A DNA stretch of 64,000 nt from Opisthorchis felineus. Taxonomy: Eukaryota; Platyhelminthes; Trematoda; Opisthorchiida; Opisthorchiidae. The DNA is taken from the NCBI GenBank assembly GCA_004794785.1, contig SJOL01006412.1, forward strand, positions 275,345-339,344, read 5' to 3'. The position numbers and the translations under genes were made by a program. Below are positions 31,401 through 44,330 of this stretch, piece after piece (positions within the stretch are counted from its first letter, which is position 1; each line of letters starts with the position of its first letter). The notes under the pieces were generated by a model. The model worked only from the letters and a program-made list of their open reading frames with translations, did no database searches and was not told the DNA's origin.

Positions 31401-34362
31401 AGTAAACCTTGGCATAGACGTGCACACAAACAGGTTCCTATTGTCAGAATGGCAAGCAGAAAAAAACGAAATGTGGACTTATCAGCAATTTTCATGAAAT
31501 AACAATTCCCCGGTCCGAAATTTTTCCTTGGTTTTACAGAGGTGAAGCAGAAAACATCGCTATATCTCCCAAATAGAAAAGCAAAAAACCGGGTGAAATC
31601 AGAAAAGTGAGTTGGTAACTTACACTACTTATCAGCTAGTCACATGCACTGGTCAGGTCAAATACTTGTTCGTGGATGTTCAGGTGATTTGTTCCGGAAA
31701 TACATCGAACCACAAGATTTCGAGAAGTTTCTCGCTCTAGAATATAGCATAAGGATGTTGTGACGACCATCCGCAGTCTAACTGAAGCGGGATGTATGAA
31801 GTAGCTCAATACTACGACCATGTGGAAATTAACTCTGCCGAATGCTGAGTAAATCCATCGAATATCAGAACTGTCTCTTAATGAACTACAGTAGTTTGTG
31901 CTGAAATTCTTATTTTAGTCTGCCCTCTGATTGGGATTAATACTTCCTTCCTTTGTCATTTCTTCACAATGTTTTCGTTTTTCAGTGTTCTTAAATGCGT
32001 AATGAGCATCAACTGATAGGAATTGATTCACCCTAAAAGGTTAAATGGGATTACACTAGTGTGACAATAACTGGAGCAAAAAGAAATAACGATGGGTGCT
32101 GGTGAATGATTCATCCTTGAATGTGCACTGTGAACAGCAAATAGGTTTATTGTCCAATATGTAGCTCGGGCAACTGAGTCGTACGATGCTACACAAATGA
32201 GTGCTTCGTCAGCTTCGTGCTCCATGCTCAATTTTCAGGCTAGCACTCTATTTGACTGACTCCGTGGGTTAGCCTACAGAATACCTGCCTATCCAAACAA
32301 CCTTAACAATAAACCCGGCACTGAGGGTTCTGAAGGACATTTCCAATTTATAAGTAATGTCCACCCGTGAATACTTGAATTTCGTATGTTAACACCAGAG
32401 CGATTCAATACTCAATCAAATGGTTTGGCTCAATTCAACTTCATACGACTTCTTGCAGCTTCCATTGTTTTTTTTTCGGGAGTTCGATTAGTCTCTAAAT
32501 ATGCCTTAAGAATCAACTGACTGAACTTATGCGTTTAATGCTTTCCAAGATGTGAAACTAAACAAAGCTGGAGTTCCACTGTAAGCAGGTAGATACTGAC
32601 TTCAGTATTCCCTTGCGGTAGTTATGAATAGAGCATCCATATTTTTGGGGATTTTTTGTATTTTGTGGGTAAACTATTCGACTACAGCGCTCCGGTACTG
32701 ACACCAAGGCTGCATTAGGTCGATATCAGTAGCCGGTGATGCGTTTCCCCATGAAGTGGAGGTGGTCTCGTGGACGTTCTAGGCTCCTTGCACTTGTTCA
32801 GGAACTCTCGAAGGGTGGAGTTCTCTTCGCCCATTTCCAGACATTCTATTGTTAGCAGAACTCCGGATGCCATCTGGGAAACTGTTGGATCAGTGTCAGG
32901 TCGCAATACTGCGTCATTAATAGCCAGAAATTTGTTAGATACTGGCCATTGGCCCAACCTTGTCAACTCCTTCCAAATCGTATTGTACAACATAAACCCT
33001 GTTTCAGCAGTAAGCGAGGCGCTGCTGGCCAAACCAAGCCAGCCCAGACTATGTGCACAAAAAGGTTGAACAACCATTTGGTTGTCCTGATATCGATCAG
33101 GTGACTCAGAAACCGACTAACTGGTGTCTGTCCAGCAGTGTTTCCACTCTTTGTTTACATAACTCGCATGTATTACGTCCAAGACTAAGGAGAAATGTCG
33201 ATACGTGTGGGCATGTCTTCTGTTAATACTAGTGTTATCAAACCGTTTTTCGAATTTTCAGTAGTCAACACAAGGAACATAATTGTGTTGGTTGTTTTGT
33301 TTTTATACATATATGCACAATTTCACCCTTTAGGCAGGATGGTTTGGTTTCCTACTAGCAGTAAAGGTGCTGTATGGTTGCAAAGTTAAATAAATAACAG
33401 TATATATATATATATATATATATATATAATGGAATATATAGGTCGTTCGAACCAGTAATTATTGTTCATCTTAAACGTGGCTCGCACTTACTGTATCTTA
33501 GTACATAGTAGCAGCCGTCGCTTGCTCATTTCAGATTATTAGTTCTTCACGACTCATTCTCTATAATCAATACATTTCGCATACCTTCCTCTGGAATGTG
33601 AGAAATGTTTAAGCTGTATACGGACTGATCGCATTTACACATATGTTTTGATATGTATCTTAGTTAGTACGGACTTCGTTTTGTTTTCCAGCAAATACAG
33701 AGCTAATTTCAAGATAAACTGGACAGTTCTTGGACCATAATTGGTAAATTTTAGCAGATCGCTGGATAGAAAAGTACTATTTAAAGTGCCCGTTTTTCAC
33801 CTGAACTGAGGCGATTAGTTGCGTCTTCATCCTGACTGTTAGCGATAAAACACTGTCAAGCAACAAACTAAGCAATATGCATAACTCATTGACGGCGCGG
33901 CTAAACCACGATACACTGTGGTCCAGGTATCTGGCAGCTGATCGCGCTGGGCGAAACCTAACACGTTATTGTAGGTGAATATATAATGCGCGGCAAGGCC
34001 AGCCAATGATCGATGAACTCATCAACTAAGGTACTGAGGCTTTGTCCTAGCCTCTGAAAATTAATCCGTTTGGTAACTACGCCTCAGTTCGGTTGATCTA
34101 AAGCTGCTTTCCACATGCTCGCCAGTTCTGCGCCTTCTGTGCTATTCAGGCTAAGTCCCTTGGCGATGCCCAACGGTTCTGGCCACAGTACTATCTGATC
34201 GGACATCGTCCGACTTAGAGATATTTTGATTGAGCGTCGATGAAAATGAATATTAGTAAGGGTAGCCCGACGAAGTAGGGACCAGATCAGGACAGCCGTT
34301 ATTCTATAAACAAACCGACGTCACCTGAAGTTATTCGCAGGGTCCCCAATACGTCCAATCCA
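31401..34362. other. No gene recognised; AT-rich intergenic sequence
   Basis: I see no domain, splice-compatible exon chain or known repeat here apart from the TA run at 33401-33428. A minus-strand frame at 32715-33077 (120 codons) has coding-like composition but no motif, and I could not attach it to any exon. Confidence 0.4.
33401..33428. repeat. TA dinucleotide microsatellite
   Basis: Fourteen uninterrupted TA units, followed by TAATGGAATATATA. Confidence 0.95.
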
Positions 34363-35031
34363 AAACAGCCGAAGTCATCTGGCCACGTGGTGCCCTCCAC
34401 CGGCATGCCGGCCACGAAATCAAGTCGATCACTTCTATCAGTTACCGATGGCGCGGGTCACTAACTGACTGCCGCACGTCTCGCAGCACATTTGTGGATT
34501 CCGAACATGAACCCGTGGGGAGTCCCTCCTCCCTTCGTTTCCCAGGTGCGGACGAATCGCCTGGCAACTGCGAGAGTGGCAGATCCGGATGTTAGACGAA
34601 CTTCAAAAGACCGTCTTCCAGAGTGTATTCCGAATGCTCCACCATCAGACGTGAACTCATACTTGGACGAGATTGCCACTTCTTTGCATAGTACTGGTAA
34701 TTTTGCTTGTGGCACGACACCACCAGGCTCACTCAAGCACTGGATCTCAGACCGAACGGTGACACTCCTTAAATCTCTGAGAAATATCCCAGCCGGCCCC
34801 GAACATAACTTGATGCGACGAATTATCAGACGTCAAGTGAAGGCGAGCGTGCAAGCCGACCGTGAAGTGTGGTGGACACAGAAAGCCGGTAATGCCTGAA
34901 GATTATTTCGGTTGATCCGTGCGACCGGGCCCCGGAAACCACATGTGAGCGAAACCATCAAGGATCGGAATGGAGTGGCCATCTTGAACAAAGAAGAACG
35001 CCTTGACCGTTGGGCCGAATAATTCGAACAA

Positions 35032-35946
35032 TTGTCGTGGCCACCAGCTGCCACTCATCTGGAGGCCTCAGTTGACGTAGAACCCTGGACGGTGAACGTG
35101 GAACCACCTACGGCATCGGAGGTTTATGACTGCATGTGTTCTCTCAAGCGCCACCGAGCTTCTGGTCCAGATGACCTCCCACCCGCGTTGTTCAAAGATG
35201 GGGGTGAAGTCCTCATTCAGAGCTTGTCTGATCTGTTTGCTTGCTATTTGGAAAAGGAATCTGTCCCAGACAACTGGGGAGAGTCGGTGATAGTGCCCAT
35301 TTTCAACAAAGGGGCTCGTAGTGAGCTTGGTAACCACAGGGGGATCAGCTTGACCCCGGTCGTAACGAGATTGTTGGCGCCACTCGTGCTTCGTCGCCTT
35401 ACGGTGGCTCGTGAAACACTGACTCGAGAGCAGCAAGCGGGATTCCGGCCTGGTAGGGGTTGCGTTGACCAAATCTCCACACTCCGTCAGGTGCTAGAAC
35501 AACGCCATACGTATAAGCGACCCACAATTCTAGTATTCCTGGATTTCCAACGCGCATTCGACTCGGTTGACTGGTCTGCTCTTCTTGACACGCTTGCCCA
35601 CCAAGGAATGCCCGGGAATTTCGTGAACATAAAAAGTTCTTTGTATTCTCGGACTTCCGGACGTGTGAGAATATACGGCGAGCTCTCCAAAAGCTTCCGT
35701 ACACAAAGTGGTGTCCGTCAGGGATGCCCAGTCTCTCCATTCCTATTTAACTTCGTGATCGATGAAATCGTGAGACGAACGCTGGAAGGTCTCCAAAAGC
35801 CTGGTGTTCAAGTAGCCTGTGACGATCTGGGATATGCATACGACATCGTTCTCGTTTTCGAAGAGGAGGAGAAGGCGCAGGTGTTTTTGGTATGCACTTT
35901 GCACCCACAATGTGTAAGGTCATGCTCGTGGACATGCAGTCACTGA
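35032..35946 (+). pseudogene. RTE-A copy 3 reverse transcriptase (YAYD)
   Basis: Same 304-codon frame as copies 1 and 2. The defective YAYD box is at 35833-35844, the polymerase Asp block FLDFQRAFDSVDW is intact, and the post-box deletion is shared. Confidence 0.8.
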
Positions 35947-36632
35947 ACAGGCCACTTACAATCCACGGAGAGGCGCTGGAAGTTGTGAAGCGTTTTACGT
36001 ATCTTGGAAGTTGTATTAGTTTCGAGTGTGGTGTGACAGGTCAGGTCAATGCACGGATCTGCAAGGCTCGGGTCGTATTTGCTAATTTGAGACACCTATG
36101 GCGTCAAAGTGGCGTATTCGTGAACCTCAAGGGACGTGTGTATCAAGCTACAGTGCATGGCTGTGAGACTTGGCCTGTTCGAGCAGCGGAACTGAGGCGT
36201 CTTCAGGTGTTTGACGATCGTTGTCTCAGGATCATAGCTCGTGAGGGCTGGTGTCGGAGAATCCGTAACGAAGCAATTAGAAAGCGAGTTTTCGGTTGTA
36301 CAACGGGAACGTCCATTGAAGAATGTGTCCAGCACCAGAAGCTGCGTTGGTTGAGACATGTGTTGCGAATGCCCAACCATCGTTTGCCGAAGAGAGTGCT
36401 GTTTTCCAAGCTCAATTCAGAGTGTCGGAAGCAGAGAGGTACCCAACCATTGACCAGGCAGAGGGGTATGAAGGAGATTACGAAACGTTTGGGTGATGTC
36501 GGTGCTACTCGCCTTCCAGGATGGGAACCGCGTGATCCCCACTGCACTTGGTTGGAGACGCTGCAAGATATGGCTGCCAACCGATGTCAGTGGCGTTCTT
36601 GTTGTCATTTTCTACCCAGGTTGCCTGAATGA
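35892..36632 (+). pseudogene. RTE-A copy 3 C-terminal region
   Basis: 246-codon frame identical to that at 29194-29934; RTE C-terminal domain in a different frame from the RT. Confidence 0.75.
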
Positions 36633-36800
36633 GTGTCTGGATGTGTAGACACCTCGGAATGATTGTAGTAAGTTAGTACTAAATTTCTTCCCCGTCTACC
36701 TTTATTCTTTCCTTCACAATAAGGCTTTCAAATAAATCATGGTAGTGCGGTAGCGAAGGATGAGTTTGAAACGCTGATGTCATGGTGTCTATGATGATTA

Positions 36801-37660
36801 TGATGAAATCGTTCAGCATAAGGATCGCGTTACGGAATGGAAACGCTGTTCACTTGCACTTGTGCAACCAAAAAATAGCCCAGAGCTTACAGAGTCATTT
36901 TGAACGGCTGCACTAAGGTTTACCTGGGATAGACCTTTAGAAAATTTCACAGAGGAACCTTTTATTAAACGAGAAGGACAAAGAAATCATCATTAAATAC
37001 AAGCAAATGCGGAGCACTTTCCAGGTTCTCAGCATCGACGAGACACGATCGAAGACGATAAGCATAATAAGTTCAGATGACGGGACTACACTTCGTGACG
37101 CGGTGGCTAATAATCCAGACACTGGAGATCGCCAAACGTCATAATATTAATGAAATAGGGGCTGTAGAAGTGGCAAGTTTGTGAACACTAGCTCTAGATA
37201 AGCCGAGTTGCCATGCCGTAATTTGTGGTTACCGGTGTAGATGAGTCGGTTAGACCTGTAGCAAATCGCCCATACCGACCGATTCATCTTGTAGCACTCA
37301 CCAGTTCACACATACTAACAGAGATTATAAACGATACCCAACGAACTCCCCCCCTTACGCCCACTCATCGGTCGCCAACCCCACCAACCAAGAAGAAGAT
37401 GTGATGCTGATTTAGTGTGCTACTCGAAATAGACCTCACTCATCGGTTGTCCTTATACTTTAAAGCTTGGAAAACCTAGTGACCTACTCACTTGTCCTGA
37501 TAAAGCTTTTGTGTCCGAAGTGGAAGGCCGCCCGAGTGTTTCCAAGAACCTCCTGACCATTTGAACCCGACGGGGTATCAAACTAGGTTTGGGACATTCC
37601 ATTACTTCGAGTAGTATGTTCATGAATGTCCAACTGAGGGAAACATGTTCAACTCGGTGT
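36801..37660. other. No gene seen
   Basis: Only short frames and no recognised repeat or RNA feature. Confidence 0.4.
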
Positions 37661-38180
37661 AATACAGCAACTTGTCTGAAAGTTTACTTTGTGCACCTAG
37701 TCTGCAGGTAGCAAGAGTTACTCTGATGGAAATAGTGTTGCTGGACCTCTCAGCAACATTCAGTCGTGCGGAACACCGTGTTTTACTGTCGGAGTTTCTG
37801 GCTTACCGCATAGGTGACTCGTTGGTAGTATGGATTTCAAGCTCCAAGTATGAAAAAACCGTAAGTTGCCGGTTCAGTGGACCCTGCTTAGACCAATTCA
37901 AACGTAACGCAGCGTACCAGAGCGGTCGGTCCTGAATGGTCGATTGTGTAATCTTCATTCGCGACCCTGCCACCACATCCACTTCCGAAACTTCACTGTT
38001 TGCTGCTTGCCTAAGATCTACATGGTCACACTTCCAAAAGACAATCACGCTCTCCAGATGTATTGATGTGTATAATTGGTTACTGAGGAAAAACTTTAAC
38101 TTGTCCTGGCTGTCGTTGCACCACTATGGGACTTGTGTCTACTCCCTGAGAACGCAAGCGAGACTCTCAGAAGTGTGATC
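37661..38180 (+). pseudogene. LINE reverse transcriptase fragment (CR1/jockey-like)
   Basis: Two successive frames. The first reads VLLDLSATFSRAEHRVLLSE, the polymerase-A block (family: FLDFSAAFDRVDH), then VWISSSKYEKTVSCRFSG. The second follows with CVIFIRDPATT, a possible remnant of the LFINDL-type block. The second catalytic aspartates are not seen. It is a worn internal fragment and the clade call is tentative. Confidence 0.4.
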
Positions 38181-38693
38181 CCCATATTCCTACATGAAAG
38201 AAACAGCAGTTTGAACCAATGTACAGTCTCCCACTAAGGAGAACCGTCATCTTGGGATTCATCTTCGGGCACTTTGGAAACCCGAGCGAGATGCTTTCCA
38301 CCAAATTTGGACCAAGTATATTTCTACCCACCGAGACTACGTCATCCAACTTCGGTAATTTTGGTCAAAAGACGATCAAGCAACACTCAATCTGCTCCGC
38401 AGACAAGCGAACAAGCTGGTAGGGAGTAGTAGAAGTCCATCCAGTACACGGATAATAAGCGTGCTAAATGGAGTTTCTGGACAATACTGGTGACTGGACA
38501 GCGCCGTGATTCTTGACCATCAACTTTTGAACCAGTAAAGCAGTCCTCGCTGCAGCACTCTGGAGCTTCCGCACAATACTCCTGTGCATGATCATTATCA
38601 CAAATCTTTCCACTAGTTCAATGGATTGTACCGCCGAAAGGATTTCTCGCCATGGGTATGCCCAATTCGCATGCTGTTCTGTTCATAACAATG

Positions 38694-38724
<31 letters not shown>
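38694..38724. repeat. TA dinucleotide microsatellite
   Basis: About fifteen TA units. A second short TA run follows at 38849-38860 directly after an ambiguous base (N) at 38848, suggesting an uncertain assembly join or base call in low-complexity sequence. Confidence 0.9.
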
Positions 38725-38727
<3 letters not shown>

Positions 38728-38860
38728 CAAAACACATTATGCATCTTGGATTTAGTGGAGAACGGCAACCCCTGGCATAAGGTGATGGCTTCCTTTGAAT
38801 CTGAATTGCCATTGCTTTCATTGGTGAGATCATTAGGACAATTCACGNTATATATATATA

Positions 38861-41800
38861 ACTTGTTAGTGCTTCCCAAGATATCAGGGTTATTCGATAC
38901 ACCACATGACTTGACCTGCTAAGATACGGTATACACACAGTATATGTTACCTCGCGAGCCTGACCATGCAGTTTTAAAGTGAGCAAGGTCACACTTAGTG
39001 TAACATCACCTTCAAGTAAGAACACTGACATAGACGAACAGGAGACGCTTTATACAACAAGATTGCCGTTCGGACGTTCGATCGACACATTTTCCCAATA
39101 TCTGGTACTGTAAACTACCGGCTCAATGTCCTGCTGTACAACCGAAAGTTAACAGGCATCGGCTCAAGTGTAAAACCGCTGTAGCTACACTCTCAGTCAT
39201 AGAAAAGCCAACCTCGGAACAGATATTCGGACATTGAAGATAGATTTTTTCTTTGCTTTTTCAGGGTGAATTTATTGGTTGGTAGATATTTCCCTTCATC
39301 AGTAACGTAGCCTTGAGTCACGGTTACTGATGCAGCGTAGAGTTACGCTTAGGTCTATTTGGCCTAAACGGTGAAGGAAGGATTTCAACGAGTGCATATT
39401 TACCGCTTGAAAATGTCCACATAAGTGATACTTCGCCAACTTCCTTCAGTGCTTTTTCTTCACTTTATAGTGTAATCAACTATACACATAGGAATAAACG
39501 TAGCACGAAGTGAAATCCTGGGTATTATAGTGGGTGCAGCGAATCTAATGGCAGGTATGCAGCAGCCTTATCGGCCCGCTTCAAAAAATACACTGGCACA
39601 TGCGACTTGTGCAGCTCATCTATCGGATGGGAAAAAGAAGGTATGACACGGTTACACTGCGAAATTTAGGCGAGAGCGCCTACGCAACGAATGCTGATAT
39701 AACGGAAGTACACAGTATATGACACTAGTTCAATATATCAACCTGACTTTCCTATATATAGGAAGGCTATTACAATATTTCCCAATAACCCATGTTTTCT
39801 AGTTATTGACACCCAGTTACCAGATTGCACTAATACCGATGTCAATTACTATAACGCTTATAAATTTCCTCCCCTGTTTGACAGGCAGAAACTCAGAGAA
39901 CTTTGTGGACTAGCATACGACGTTTATTTTTATAGAACACACGGAGGATCTTCGAGCAGCGTACAGCTTTTCTCTTTCAATTTAGGGTGAGTCGTACCGC
40001 ACAACATTGTTAGTGCAGACGGACCAGGATCCACGTGATTTTGTGGTATTTGCGCGTGCTGTGGCCAAAGAGAAGTTAGGTGAAGGATGATTTGCATTCC
40101 AGTAGGACACAAGTGACTTCGCATAGTTTTATTTGTCAGCCTGCACTAGCAGAAGCATTCGGAGCAAACCAGCAATCAAATAATTTGCTAAACACAGACC
40201 AGAGCAACTCTCCCTGGGTTTGACTGAACTGATGAAATTTTGTGTGATATCACGGGATGTTTGTCACTCTGCACACCTGTGTAGTATTGCAAGATATTTC
40301 AAAATCCTTTGCCCTCAAGAAAAAGCCAGCTGACTTGTGGTCCAAGTAAACAGGCTTCCCTCTGGAAGTAGCCACACTTATCGAGTTAGTGAAGATAACA
40401 TATTGCCCTTAAAGTTCATAAGGGTAATGAAATTGTTGGAGCTGGGGTCTCCATGTAGTCCTTTGTGGTCAATAACATATTGATATTACTTCGTATAGTG
40501 TTCATCACACAGGCTGCCTCGAGCTGTGACAAAGTTTCTTTCGTTTCCGAATGAATCAGTCCGGGACTGGTTGCGAACACTCACTAGATCACGCGACTCC
40601 TTTCCACGAATCACGTGACAAAACCCTGTCCCGCTTGCAACCTTGAATACACTACAATTGTCCATCCATCTTGTTTACGCATGTACCACCTGCATCACGT
40701 GCCAGGCTTACGACCTTCACAAACCTCAAGTCAATTTGTTTCAAGTTTGTGCAACTGTCAAGCAGGAATCGCCACCCCTCTCTTCACACTGCGCACAACA
40801 AATAGGCATGCAACCCAGCCCAGTACACACACCAGCGCGCACAGGGCAGGAAGACACCCGAACTCCAGAAGTCCACGGACAATTACAGAACACGTGTAGC
40901 AGCTATACTGAAAATAAAACATCCGGACCCTTCACTCAAGAATTCTTACTAGTCATGCCCAAACGATATGACTACAACACGCAGTCCACGGATAAACCAT
41001 GGAAAACTTGCAACAGCCAAAAACTGTAGAGAAAACACTGTACCTGCGTCCGGAAAAAATTGGGTAATTATCATAACTTATCACAGCAGAACCATTTCTT
41101 TCTGACATTGTATATATTTTATTAAGGTGTACCTAAATACTGTTTTCATCATTCTTGAAAAAAACTATGTGAGTGCTTGTCACTTGATTATTAGGTTAAT
41201 TTAGTTACAACTAGAGCACTAACAGACTCTAACGGGTCCCGTGCTCCAACAGCTTCATCATGCATATGAGCTTTAAAGTGAAAACTCGGTTATTTGATAG
41301 ATTTTCTCAGTTTCCGAGGACTACACCTGGCTGATGATTCCCAAACTAGGCGAAACCAGTAGTGGGCTGTCTGCGGATTTTGAGCAATCGTTCCACACAA
41401 CTTAGTTTGGTCAGACACTGCCGCGGTCATTTTATTTTCGAACACGTCCGAGTCATTAAACTTGGAGTCCAGTTGTTTTCTTTCACTGGACTGGTTGTGG
41501 GTTGAGGTGGAACTAAAGCCTGCAACCGAGCTAAATTACCAGCTTATTATACTTCTACGAACACAGTCACTATTTAGGTTAGGGTTTCTGCAGTCAAACA
41601 GTTCTCCTGCTCTAAATTCAGTGAACGAGAAGTTCTCATGAGTTACAGATTGCAATAAGGCAAAACTAACGACTGCAGAATGATGAACAGCAAAGAATGG
41701 CATCAGTTTTTCACGAATTTCTTGACCGACTTAAGGAATAAGGTATTAACTCCCCCATCAAATTGTAGGAAGCAAAATTAATTTAGTATTTAAAATAATA

Positions 41801-42050
41801 AAACTCTTTATTATGAGGTATGTGTAAACGGGGGTATGGCCATCCTGCATCCGTATTCACATGCACAAACTCCCATTTCAGCTGCCGAGCTAGCACTGTG
41901 GCGGGTGACCGCGTCGTTTTGAATGACATGCACGAAAGCAGTATCAGTGTACACAAAGGTGCTTGACAGGAATTCATTCATTTGAAGCCGTCAGAAAGGT
42001 CACCCGTTGTCGAAGGATAAAGATTAGCAAGCAAAAACATGGAACATGAA
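38861..42050. other. No gene recognised; one TAACC-type repeat block
   Basis: Short frames only; two overlapping frames at 40615-41029 show no known domain. The stretch 39780-39850 (AATAACCCATGTTTTCTAG, then TTATTGACACCCAG) aligns with the hairpin cluster at 13223-13275, so it is a stray copy of that repeat. Confidence 0.4.
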
Positions 42051-42054
42051 CCGT

Positions 42055-42240
42055 TCAGGAGCTCGGGGTTAAGGGGCAAACTTACCAACCGGAAGGTCCA
42101 CGTTTCAAACCCAACCTTGACATCTTGACTGTTCTTGTCTAGGCTTGGGCAGCCTGGCGGTATCTCAGCCATCGTGCGTCCCTCGGGTGACATGGCAGCT
42201 AGACACCGGAAGGTTGTTGCAGCCGAACGATTATTACCAT
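42055..42240 (+). mobile_element. tRNA-derived SINE, worn head
   Basis: The core GTCTAGGCTTGGGCAGCCTG (42138 on) and the CACCGGAAGG end block are clear. The tRNA-like head retains GGAAGGTCCACGTTTCAAAC, with decayed A and B boxes. Same family as 16912-17115. Confidence 0.65.
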
Positions 42241-44330
42241 GGACGATTAGAACAATGTGTCATTACTCTCCTGATCAATCTTGACAGACTTCAGAGAGGA
42301 AATTTTAGAAAGAAGAGGGCTTGGAGAAAAAAGCAGGTACACATTAAATGAAACCAAATGGCTGGTACAAGTACGCCCTAAATTTCACATTCTTTGGAAC
42401 TGAGAGTTGCAAGATCAGCAACTGAAATGCTACCGCAGATAAGTGATCTCCAATGATGGAGAAAACCCACTGTTAACAGTACAGATATACTGATGCATTT
42501 TGGAGGAAACGACGGGTTCTTCGGGAATATGGACTTTGTACATGCATTAGAATGCTGGAAAATATCAGTCAGTAACACTAAAAAACCGACCAATTCCAGC
42601 GCACCGAAATTCTCCCGTCATCAGTTGTGGATGGTTCATTGGGAAGTAAGAGAATTCAAATACCAATGGGCTTACCTCATCGAATCACGAATACTGCTTC
42701 GCAATATCCTGACGCTGAATTGCCAGCTCCATTATAGACGTTTAAGATACAATGACAGCACGAGTGTACACGGACGTCTGTCCCCTCAGTACCAAAAGGC
42801 TACTGCATGTCTGCCAAGTTTGCCAGCGACCCAGGATAAACTGGTTGATACTTCGCAGCCCGTGGTCGAAAAATAGTAAAGATTTGTAGTTATCGGTCCC
42901 ATGTCTAGGAATAAACAGTCGTCGGGAATACAGTGGTTTACGTTCACGCCACTCTCGTTTGAACACAGATACTCTGGTTTGTCCGCAACAAACCGGAAAA
43001 GCACTAGGCCCGAGCTTTACCCTTATTGGGGCCCATCAGCGGTGCATATCCTTGGTCGCACGGGTCTACGAACTCCTAACGTTTGTCAGCAAGGTGAGCG
43101 TGCTACCACTCCTCCATCAGTGCACGCTGGGCATACCTGACTCATCACGTGCTCACGTTTGAACGATGTGATTGGTTCATCCAACAATTACAGCGGCGAC
43201 CCACTAACCATCCTGGTTGTGTCAATTCATTGACTGACCTGTCAGGTGACGCCATGTACACTTGAATCCTGCCGAACACTCACTGCACGTTGTTGCGGGC
43301 TTTACAGATTGTGCATTCATATCTCGTGGAAATGCGCCACTTACCATCTCCACCAATAGCGAAACTCGAATTCAGTGTTTTCGATGTTTGGTGCGAACTA
43401 CCCAGAATGATTGTACCAGGACAGACGAAAGTGATGAGTGAAAATATACGTCCTATAACAACTGCCAAATAAACAACGGCTTTAGCGAAATACACTCATC
43501 TGCATACCAATTGGGTTTTAACGGGAGACTCACCTGGAACCCAGCTGAATCTCTCGTTTATCATGTTTTCAGCAGCCTTATGAGTAGTATATTACGTCTA
43601 AACAACGGCCTTAGTTATTGGTATTCCCACCTTAAACATCCTGCTTTCTTTCCAACAGCCCACGCATTACATCCACGAAACCAAACCATTAAATCGTTGG
43701 ATGACAGGACAGAATAAGCAGCAATCATAAATTATTTAGTCAGGACCACTAACCAGTAGGAATTTTCGTCGGCTTGTCAATCTGCCTGCTCAGCATAACC
43801 GACCACGGCGGGCTAATTTCCCACGTAGCATTCGGTTAGACTCTCCCTCTCATGTGACCGGTTTCTGCGTGTTCCTTTGTGACGTCCGCCAAATAGCCCA
43901 GACCATGGATGTCAGCAGATGACCTGGCCCACTTCACGCTGTTTGAAGTCGTACTGTGTCAGGTTGTGACTCTTCATACACACAATACAGTCCAGTTTGG
44001 AATCCGTTCGGTCTCCGGTGGTTATCAGGTCGGGCAGGCACCAGCGCAGACTAAATCTGGATGGACCACAGTGTTGAAAACACAGTGACGTACATTTTGT
44101 CAGGAACACTTGAATTCAAAACAGGTTAATCGGTTGCTTGCTCGGATACTTGCAGCTCTGTCTAAGAATATTTAAGGAACCGAACTCTGTTGGATTGGCA
44201 GGATAACTTGGACCATTCGGATGTCGATGACTAATAATTGGGTGCTTCCGAATCTGGGGCAAACAGAGCTCGAAGCAGTTATGCGTGGACAAGGACAAAA
44301 AGTGGATCAAGCATCGTGGCTGGAATACCG
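42241..44330. other. No gene recognised
   Basis: A 127-codon plus frame at 42493-42876 and several overlapping frames at 42900-43160 show no motif I know. No SINE or LINE block is seen. Confidence 0.35.

Larger units (their letters stand above)
34363..36800 (+). mobile_element. RTE-A copy 3 (5' truncated)
   Basis: Begins in the C-terminal endonuclease (worn: GAAGTCATCTGGCCACGTGG, compare 27661) and runs to a 3' tail of ATGATGATTATGATG at about 36790. Offset to copy 2 is 6698 bp. From 34651 to 36727 I find no difference from 27953-30029. The 290 bp before and the tail after show frequent mismatches, for example GGCTTTCAAATAAATC here against GGCTTCCAAAAAGAAC in copy 2. It carries the same stops and YAYD box. 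Confidence 0.85.

Noticed and set aside
32715..33077. A 120-codon minus-strand frame with coding-like composition
   Set aside because: No domain, no partner exon with matching phase and no homology I recognise; it could be chance or a worn transposon.
40615..41029. Two overlapping plus-strand frames (94 and 128 codons)
   Set aside because: No start context, splice chain or recognised motif; a cysteine-rich start resembled an integrase finger only loosely.
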